64,000 nt of DNA from Metaphire vulgaris (taxonomy: Eukaryota; Annelida; Clitellata; Crassiclitellata; Megascolecidae). Positions 43,343 through 64,000 of the stretch are shown one piece after another (positions within the stretch are counted from its first letter, which is position 1; each line of letters begins with the position of its first letter). The notes below the pieces were generated by a model. The model saw only the letters and a program-made list of their open reading frames with translations, did no database searches and had not been told where the DNA came from. Position numbers and translations under genes: made by a program. The stretch lies in assembly GCA_018105865.1 (NCBI GenBank), contig CM030834.1:6744668-6808667 (forward strand), read 5' to 3'.

Positions 43343-43615
43343 CAGTGGCGTAACGTGGGGGGACGGGGGGCACTTTGTTGACAGCCCCCCGGGCCCCGGG
43401 CGGGGAACCCCCGAAGAGGGGTCTAAGCTAGGGTTAGGTTAGGGTTAACCCTACTTAACCCTAACCCTAGAAATGATGTGCTGACGACCTTTTTTTTGCT
43501 CGTCAGGATGAAAATGAAAAAGGAGGTGATAACGTTTTTTTGCTCGTCAGCTCGAAACTCTGGGGCCCCATGGCAAAGATGCCCCCGGGCCCCCAAAAGT
43601 CACGCTACGCCACTG
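43343..43615. mobile_element. Miniature hAT element (273 bp) with telomere-like palindrome
   Basis: Termini CAGTGGCGTAACGTGG and the complement of CAGTGGCGTAGCGTGA are flanked by a perfect 8-bp duplication GAAAGCCT (43335-43342 and 43616-43623). The interior holds CTAGGGTTAGG followed by its inverse CCTAACCCTAG (about 43427-43470). Two inverted motif copies lie at 43483-43505 and 43528-43550. It is a longer relative of 9101-9252. Confidence 0.93.
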
Positions 43616-44334
43616 GAAAGCCTTTTAGGCCGTTTTCTATTTAATAGCTTTGTTTACAAACGCTTCCGTATCAAGTATCAAGACAATGGACTGTTGTTGT
43701 CAATTCTATTCGACACATCTAATGTTCCTTCAGCTTATTCGTTATTCGTATTAGTGCGAATGTTAAGTTTATAAATGTTGGGTGACATGCAAAAACCAGA
43801 AATACAGGAAATATTTGAAAATATTGTTCAATTAAACACTGTTATCATTAGCCTAAACCTTTTTAGCGTTTCGTTACATATCATTTGTCGGCATTTCAAC
43901 TCTAAGCAGCTGGTTGTACTGAGTAACGTTTTGTATTCGATAGGTTTGTATTCGATAGGTTTTTATAATGAGTAACGTTTGCTATTGTATCAACCAGTTC
44001 GTCTCAGCCGCAATTTTAATTGCCGAATGGATGTTGTGGCGTGATAATCCGTAGCCTATATCAATAAATGTACCATATTATCTAATAACTGATTCCGCGT
44101 TCTATTATCAGATCAAATATTATGCCACCGTTCCAGTGGACAATTGAAATTAATTATAATTCAAGCGTAATTCCTCGCTCTTTGATTCCATTGCTGTTAT
44201 CACAGTGTTATGGGCAAGTAGAATAATTGACCGAGCATTAGTTTTATGTGGCCAACTTTTTCTATTTCGATGCAAAAGTTTATTCAATGAATTCCATAAA
44301 GCTTTCGCTGAATTTAAATTTTTATTCACAAGAG
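43616..44334. other. Intergenic, no gene
   Basis: AT-rich sequence with short open frames only; TTTGTATTCGATAGGTTT occurs as a tandem pair near 43930-43965. Confidence 0.45.
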
Positions 44335-44535
44335 TGGAGAGAAACAAGGCAGCATTCGATTCGGTCGACCGTGAGGCGCTCTATAATTAAGGCGCGCCGC
44401 TTGCCTGACTTCATACTTCGACTGATTATATAGCGATCTCCATCAACGCATAGATGCCTCCATCCGTGCTGGTCAAAACCTCTCCGCAAAACTTAAGACA
44501 TTATCCGGCGTCCGACAGCAATGTATCCTCACTCC

Positions 44536-44710
44536 CAGTGTTTCATCTAGACTCCTGGACTCCGGGGGGGTGAGGGGGAACTGACAAAGCCGGGGGAATT
44601 CTGCTAGGGGCTGCTGTTAGTTGATGTAGTATGCCAAAATTTCCGGGGGGAATTTGAAATTTCCGGAGGGAGGACAATTTTCCCCCGGAAACGGCCTAGA
44701 TTAAACTCTG
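44536..44710. mobile_element. Miniature hAT element (175 bp) in the RT fragment
   Basis: Ends CAGTGTTTCATCTAGACTCC and GGCCTAGATTAAACTCTG are flanked by CTCACTCC (44528-44535) and CTCGCTCC (44711-44718), one mismatch. Same family as 31173-31475. Confidence 0.82.
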
Positions 44711-44829
44711 CTCGCTCCTGGTCTGTTCTGCATCGCCATCGATTGGATTCTAACCCATCTGCTCCAGGAAGTAACGCCGGCCCCATTAGGCTACTTCTCG
44801 GACCTGGTCTACGCCGATGACACCACCTT

Positions 44830-44999
44830 CTGTGTTTTATCCAGACAACTGACCTTGAGGTAATTGACTTGACTGAAGGGGAAGAGACATAGTTTAATGC
44901 AAAAATTTGTGTCACTGCCGAAAATTTGTGGAGGGGAATGAGTCTTTTTGGGTGGGGTGGATATGGGAATCTCCCCTAACAGGCCTGGATAAAACACTG
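44830..44999. mobile_element. Miniature hAT-like element (170 bp) directly after YADDTTF
   Basis: It starts CTGTGTTTTATCCAG and ends CCTGGATAAAACACTG. Flanks ACCACCTT and CACCACCC overlap imperfectly, so the duplication is eroded. It interrupts the RT just past its catalytic motif. Confidence 0.7.
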
Positions 45000-45045
45000 C
45001 ACCACCCTTTTTCAGCCTCCTAAAGCTGACGCCGCCAAATACAGT

Positions 45046-45219
45046 CAGTGGTGTAGCGAGGGGGCAGAGGGGCGGCACTTTCGAGATTTCTTAGATGATT
45101 TGCTTGTCATATACTTTTTTGGAGAGTTGATAACGTTTTTTCTTGTCAGATTTTTTCGGAGAATTGAGGGCGGCAATTATTTCTCGCCCCGGGCGGCACT
45201 TTGCCTCGCTACGCCACTG
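45046..45219. mobile_element. Miniature hAT element (174 bp)
   Basis: Termini CAGTGGTGTAGCGAGG and CCTCGCTACGCCACTG are flanked by a perfect 8-bp duplication AATACAGT (45038-45045 and 45220-45227). Motif copies are at 45095-45109 (partial) and 45129-45149. Confidence 0.92.
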
Positions 45220-45455
45220 AATACAGTATCTCTCCAACTTCAGTGCCGTCGCCGCAACTTTCGGTTAAGGCCTTCTGGAAGAAGAAACGGCTACAGAACC
45301 TGGGATGCGGCCCTTCACCTTCACCGATGTCCATCGACAGGGAAACCATAGGCTCAGCCAACGGAGAGCTTCATATATCTCGGCAACACCCAGAGGAATA
45401 TTTTCAAGCGAGCAAACATTTTAACACGTAGGAACAGATCGAGGCGTAGCGTCCC

Positions 45456-45747
45456 AATGGCTACTATGGCTTTAGCCATGGGCGGCACACATGATGGGGG
45501 TGGCAAATTTTGGAAGCGACCTTTTTTTGCTTGTCGGGTTGTCGAGATTTGGCGAAGGGGCGGCAAATTTAGCGAGGACGGCCTTTTTTGCTTGTCGGGA
45601 GTTTTGGCGAATGGGCGGCAAAATTTATAAGGGGCGGCAAATTTAGCGGCGAGGATCTTTTTTTGCTTGTCGGCTGTAATAAGAGTGAAATTTGGGCGGC
45701 ATTTTTGCCAGGAGCCATGGGCGGCATAAGTGCACGCTATGCCACTG
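45456..45747. mobile_element. Degenerate hAT-like element with three motif copies
   Basis: The right end CACGCTATGCCACTG is typical. The left end near ATGGCTTTAGCCATGGGC is eroded and no duplication was found. Motif copies lie at 45516-45538, 45577-45600 and 45654-45673, each next to a GGGCGGCAAATTT block that repeats with them. Confidence 0.65.
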
Positions 45748-46390
45748 CGAAGGATATATTTAAGCGATTGAGTCTTTTCCCATGGCCAACTATAAGTGGC
45801 GTTATCGCGAGCGAGAAACCCGGCAAACGTCAGACTGCTAGGCAAAGCCAGATATTCCCAGTCAAAGACATATCATTGAACAAAATGCTCTAACATTTAC
45901 AAAACATCAGGGAAAGAAATAGCCAAGCTCCACCGTAAGTTTCGACGGGCAACCAGCTAGTTATGTACAGTAATAGGGGGCGAAACACTTAAATATTTCA
46001 AAAGCGCCCAGCGTTTTTTTAATTCGAAATGAAAGGGGCTTCCCGGGACTCGCCGTCGAAGCTCTGCACAAAGGCTCCAAATAAGCCCAACTTTCTACGC
46101 CACGGTTCCCGTTAAACTAACGATCACACTTAGGCCGCTCTCAATTATTTATAAAACATTGCAGACTGACCAATTTCGGTCTTTGAAATCAGTGATAAAT
46201 CGTCCCAAACATTTTCACCCAACAGGATTTGCCGATTCGTTGTTAAATGTGCCTATAGAGCTGAACATTGAAACTGTAACATGTAAAATTCTGGAACTCG
46301 CCGCCTGTCAGATCTTTTAACAAACTGCAGTTTTAAAATCTACCGTACTGTATTTTAAAATCACATCTACATGTAATCTGATTTGAAGCA

Positions 46391-46494
46391 TGGAGCGGTA
46401 GGCTGAAGGGTCGCTCAACCCAGGTTTAAGCCCCGTTAGCGACCCTAGTGGCTTTGACAGACAGTAATGCCTCCTAAGCCCCTTTCAATCACGC
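46391..46494 (+). mobile_element. tRNA-like SINE, copy B
   Basis: Contains CAGGTTTAAGCCCCGTTAGC, GACCCTAGTGGCTTTGACAG and GACAGTAATGCCTCCTAAGC. It matches the 3' two-thirds of copy A; the A-box region is diverged. Confidence 0.75.
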
Positions 46495-46567
46495 TATGGA
46501 TGGATTGTCGATTGAGTTGGACGGGCATGTACACTGAATAGAATTTTGGCGTGGGAGTAGTCCAGCC

Positions 46568-46573
46568 GCACCA
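46568..46573 (-). promoter_or_regulatory. Candidate poly(A) signal for ATXN7
   Basis: AATAAA on the minus strand, about 1.36 kb past the stop codon. It is the first exact hexamer I noticed; the assignment is speculative. Confidence 0.3.
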
Positions 46574-47936
46574 CATTTATTACAATTAGATCACTTCATA
46601 TAATCCAACTCCGTGTACAGTTGAGTTGACCCTTGGTTTTAAGAACTGTATAGTCTGCCAGAAGACTTACAGAATTATACTATATTATAATATTATACTA
46701 TAGCCTCTACTATAGTGTATTTCTATAGGCCTACTGAAAAACTCTTAACCTTTGCCATTCAAAGTAAAACGAGCAATGTCATCATTTGAGCCGAGACATT
46801 TCAAATGACCATGATCAACTTGGAACCATGAATCTCACATGCAAAATAACAGAATACAGTATCAAATTGTCAATACATTAACCATTTCAGTACACCATTA
46901 CATAAATAATTAAATGTTATGGAAATTTGATATTGGGCTCCATATGACGAAACAACATGAGCATTAATAGGACAATAATAATTCTTTTGTTAATATTAGC
47001 AAATCACAGAATTATCTATTATTTCCAACAGTCCAAACAAGTCCATGCATGTCCACTGTAAGTAGGAAGATTGTTAATCAAACATAACCTGAGCATAAGT
47101 AAATTTTTATCTTATAATTGCCATTCTTTATACTTCAATTCCTATATTCACAGGTAAGAACTTATCACCATAAAGCTAACATATGCATATAATTTGCATA
47201 ATAAATTATAAATATGACAATGAAACAAGAACTTAAAATCCTAAATATTAGTTTACTTCAAATAGCATCTTTCTGTGCAAAGTTGAAAAATATGAAGCCA
47301 CAAATATAAATTACAATTCAACCTCAGGGCCAAGGCTTGGCAAATTTGTAACTATCACACAAATATTATTAACAATTACGCATACACTGTCTCTTGCACA
47401 CACATACACAATATACAAAATGTTTTTCCTCACAAATTTATATATTAATACTGAAATGCAGGACACTGCATGATAGAAATGGCTTTTAAAATTTACAGGC
47501 TGTTTGTCCTTTCAGGCAATAAATGTGGGAAGATTTGATACAGATATTTGAGCAAACATTTTTCGGCAGATTTCAAGACCTAATAGTCAACAGCATACAA
47601 TGCTAGATTCTGCAGGCACATAACCATGCACACTTCAGTTCCAAATTATAAATTACTACCAAGAAAGGCAGTTCAAGAATCCATTTAGACTCAGGCATCT
47701 GAAAATGCCAAGATGCAGAAGCTTTCAATGAAAAACAGTTTGAAATCCATCCTTACAAAAGACAATTCAAAAATAGAATGGTGTAAAGGAATTCATTACA
47801 TAAAAATTAAATTGCTCTTGGGCCTGCAAACCAACAAGCAGTAAATTGCCAGCAAGATACTCCAACCATCATCATTACATAATCAGAATCCCAGATGCAT
47901 TCAATTAAAGTCAAATTTCTGCCATTGCACTAAACT

Positions 47937-61831
<13,895 letters not shown>

Positions 61832-62194
61832 CTGTTACACAAACATTTTTCAAGATTTATCTTCAGTTTGATAATTTCAAATCAACCACTCAACTTGAAA
61901 GCAGCCAACATAAATGTAGCAACAAGGGCACTTGCCAATCATTGCATGGGTCAGAAACACAGCACAAACATTCATTTTAAAATCATTTATCATCCTTTTA
62001 TTGAATCAACCTTATAAGCTAAATATCAAAATAAACAGTCAACAATTTCTAATAACTCGAGATGCACCAATAATGCCTCTGGCCGATTATCAGCCCAAAC
62101 AATCGGCCAATTACCAATTATTGATGATTCTTTGTTTATTTCTGAGTTTAACATAATTTCAAATCAATTGGAGAAATGTTTTCGCATCCACTCC

Positions 62195-62400
62195 ATCTAT
62201 AGTTCACCCGGGGGAATCCCCTCCTCTGGAATTCGCTGCCGGACATTGTGACTAACGCGACTAGTCTAGAAATGTTTGCTACCAGACTAAAGACGCACTT
62301 GTTTAACATCTCATTTAAGTGCAATCTGTAAAGCGCTCTTGATCTTGGCCTGCTGTTACTATAGCGCTATATAAGTTGGCATATTAACTAACTATAGTTC
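62195..62400 (+). mobile_element. Non-LTR retrotransposon ORF end plus 3' tail
   Basis: The plus strand reads PLLWNSLPDIVTNATSLEMF then ATRLKTHLFN and a stop at about 62329. This is the usual C-terminal end of CR1/L2-like polyproteins. It is followed by AAGCGCTCTTGATC and ATAGCGCTATATAA, the 3' tail found inverted at 12955-13027. Confidence 0.85.
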
Positions 62401-62634
62401 ACACTTGCCAGGCAACAGAATAAGAATTGAAGAAAGGTTAAATAGTAGTCAACAAATTGAATAAAAATGCACCTAAAAAACATAGCAAGAAAACTACACC
62501 CACTTTAATACAGGAAACCAAAACCAGAGGCCAGTATCATTTATAAGATTAGTAACTAATATATTGTTTTTGTGATGAGGCAAATGTGTTTATTAGTAAG
62601 AATATATAAGGTTCTGCCCTCCTAGAGGCTAGAG

Positions 62635-62919
62635 CAGTGCTTCCCAACCTGTGCGCCGTTGTACACAAGTGTGCCACAGCAACTTTAGAAGTGTGCTGCG
62701 GCAAAATGTTGGAAAATTATTATTTTTCTTAGACCTAGAATCTGATCTAATAACAGCTAATGTAAATAAGTTGACGACCTTTTTTTGCTTGTCAAATTGG
62801 GAAAAGGAAGAGATCATGATCACAGATGAGGTTTCTTTTTGCTTGTCGGCAGCAGTGTGCCGTTGACTGTATGCTTCGTGGATAGTGTGCCATGGCTCGA
62901 AAAAGCCTGGGAAGCACTG
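62635..62919. mobile_element. Miniature hAT element (285 bp, CAGTGCTTCCC ends)
   Basis: Termini CAGTGCTTCCCAACC and the complement of CAGTGCTTCCCAGGC are flanked by a perfect 8-bp duplication GGCTAGAG (62627-62634 and 62920-62927). Two inverted motif copies lie at 62773-62794 and 62825-62849. Confidence 0.93.
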
Positions 62920-64000
62920 GGCTAGAGGCTTGATTTGGCCAGTGACCTAATTATTATCTGTTCACAGATGGCAATCTGACAACAATGCTCATTACAATGG
63001 CAATACATTGAAATCCTATTTATCTCATGTCATGAATTTTGGCAACTAGATATTTAAGAAAGATTTGCATTTTAAAAAAAATTGAATATAAGAATCTCTC
63101 TCTATGTCACCAGTTGTAGCCCCTCAGTGGCAATGTGTTTGGCCAATTTTGCAAAACTGGAGTGGTTCCCAAAGTGGTACGCCACAGTACTTTGGGGGAG
63201 CCACAGCTTCTTCCCAGGGGTCACGAAAATTATTTAAAATTTTCATAAATCAATTTTATTTCAATACTCTGAAGTCTTTATTCTAGTAGTCTAGTTACTC
63301 TAGTATATTATTCTATAAGTATAATGAACTTATAATCCATATTAAACATTTGAGACTCAAATGCCTTTTACAATGCTACATCAGTGACAGAACAGTACTG
63401 TACAGCCCTAGCTTGTGACACTAGCTACTTCCACCTCACATTCCGCATTACATTTCGGTACAAAGTACATTGTGTTCACGTGGAAATAAACGTCAGTTTC
63501 AGACAGTTTGTATAATTGGTTCTTATTGAATTGTTTTGGGTCAATATGTTGAACACAAAATTTAGGAGCATGGAATTAACTGAAATTTGAATGCCAGTCA
63601 AAGATGAATATCCACTCCCAAGTGGTAAAGCTCAGGGAATCTTAGTTCCATTTGTGGCTTCATATTTGTGTGAAGCATGGTTTTCAACACTTGCTGTGAT
63701 AACCTATGTATCGCTCATAAATCACCTTGGAGACAGAAATGAGGGTGGCTGTGTCCAGTTTAATTCCACAATTCAATCAATTGTGTGGCAAGCAACAGGC
63801 TCATCCTTCCCGCTAACTATGACTGCCAAGTGTAGTGTAATTAGTTAAATCAGCTAATTTTCATTTAGTTTAACTTTAACACAGTCTTAGTCTTAATTGT
63901 TAGTCAACAGTTAGTGCCATTAGTTTTTCTGATCTACAGTGTGTCCGATTTATTTCACCTAAAGACCCCTGCAAAAAAATCATTGGCTGCCGCTACTTTC

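Larger units (their letters stand above)
44335..45960 (+). pseudogene. Non-LTR reverse transcriptase fragment with multiple insertions
   Basis: Reading on the plus strand across frameshifts gives AAFDSVDREAL, then LPDFILRLI, then GVRQ and CILTP up to 44535. The frame resumes at 44719 with CIAIDWILTHLL and a LVYADDTTF catalytic motif, then again after 45000 and 45227 with GLRPSWKKTKLQNLG-like sequence. It ends with a weak KDISLNK segment near 45880. Miniature hAT elements at 44536-44710, 44830-44999 and 45046-45219 break it, and a degenerate one lies at about 45456-45747. The YADD is intact, but the gene is dead. Confidence 0.82.
45961..47936 (-). other. ATXN7 3' UTR side and intergenic sequence
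   Basis: No coding signal. The segment immediately below 47937 is presumably ATXN7 3' UTR. A SINE copy lies at 46391-46494 and a CA-rich patch at about 47395-47412. Confidence 0.5.
61832..64000. other. ATXN7 upstream intron, transposon fragments
   Basis: Contains a possible MITE edge at 62060 (GATGCACCAATAATG), the retrotransposon tail at 62195-62400 and the hAT element at 62635-62919. At about 63161-63180 (GTGGTTCCCAAAGTGGTACG) a further hAT-type sequence begins. The plus frame at 63591-63848 includes YLCEAWFSTLAVI, reminiscent of a hAT dimerisation segment. No upstream ATXN7 exon was recognised. Confidence 0.5.

Overview
The window is eukaryotic, AT-rich, intron-bearing DNA, almost certainly from a metazoan. 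The two multi-exon genes (CAMSAP/Patronin and Ataxin-7) are animal families. Most of the rest is microsatellites, hAT and mariner DNA transposons, CR1/L2-like non-LTR retrotransposon debris and tRNA-like SINEs. The texture suggests a marine invertebrate; I cannot assign the clade from sequence alone. There are no CRISPR arrays, operons or clear tRNA/rRNA genes.

Layout. 0.8-7.7 kb holds two direct copies, on the minus strand, of an intronless gene for a ParB/sulfiredoxin-fold-like protein with a cysteine-run tail. The left copy is frameshifted and the right copy is open. Between them lies a mariner element (2110-4861) with a hAT-like element nested inside it, which itself carries a retrotransposon fragment, followed by more hAT-type miniature elements. 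Upstream of the right copy is a 174-bp near-perfect palindrome (7550-7723). 8-14.9 kb is transposon debris, including a dead non-LTR reverse transcriptase (12.3-13.6 kb).

14957-24227 (+) is the 3' part of a CAMSAP gene: eight exons, phase-consistent, 1,135 codons, with coiled coils and a complete C-terminal CKK microtubule minus-end domain. The calponin-homology exons are not in the window. 24.2-37 kb is intergenic and full of miniature hAT elements, many with perfect 8-bp target-site duplications, plus a citrate-synthase pseudogene fragment. 37.2-38.7 kb is a GC-rich island with open frames predicting membrane segments. 38.7-47.9 kb is intergenic again, with a retrotransposon fragment hit by several miniature elements.

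47937-61831 (-) is the 3' part of an Ataxin-7 gene (SAGA deubiquitinase module): eight exons, phase-consistent, 1,100 codons, with the SCA7 zinc-binding domain and a second conserved block. Its introns hold retrotransposon and hAT fragments. CAMSAP and ATXN7 are convergent, about 23.7 kb apart, and share no obvious pathway (microtubule minus ends versus chromatin).

Most notable observation: a short motif close to TGACAAGCAAAAAAGGTCAT occurs about 22 times in 64 kb. Nearly every copy is inside a miniature hAT-like element, often paired about 45-110 bp apart, and it is shared by elements whose terminal inverted repeats are otherwise unrelated. All coordinates and splice sites were derived by eye.
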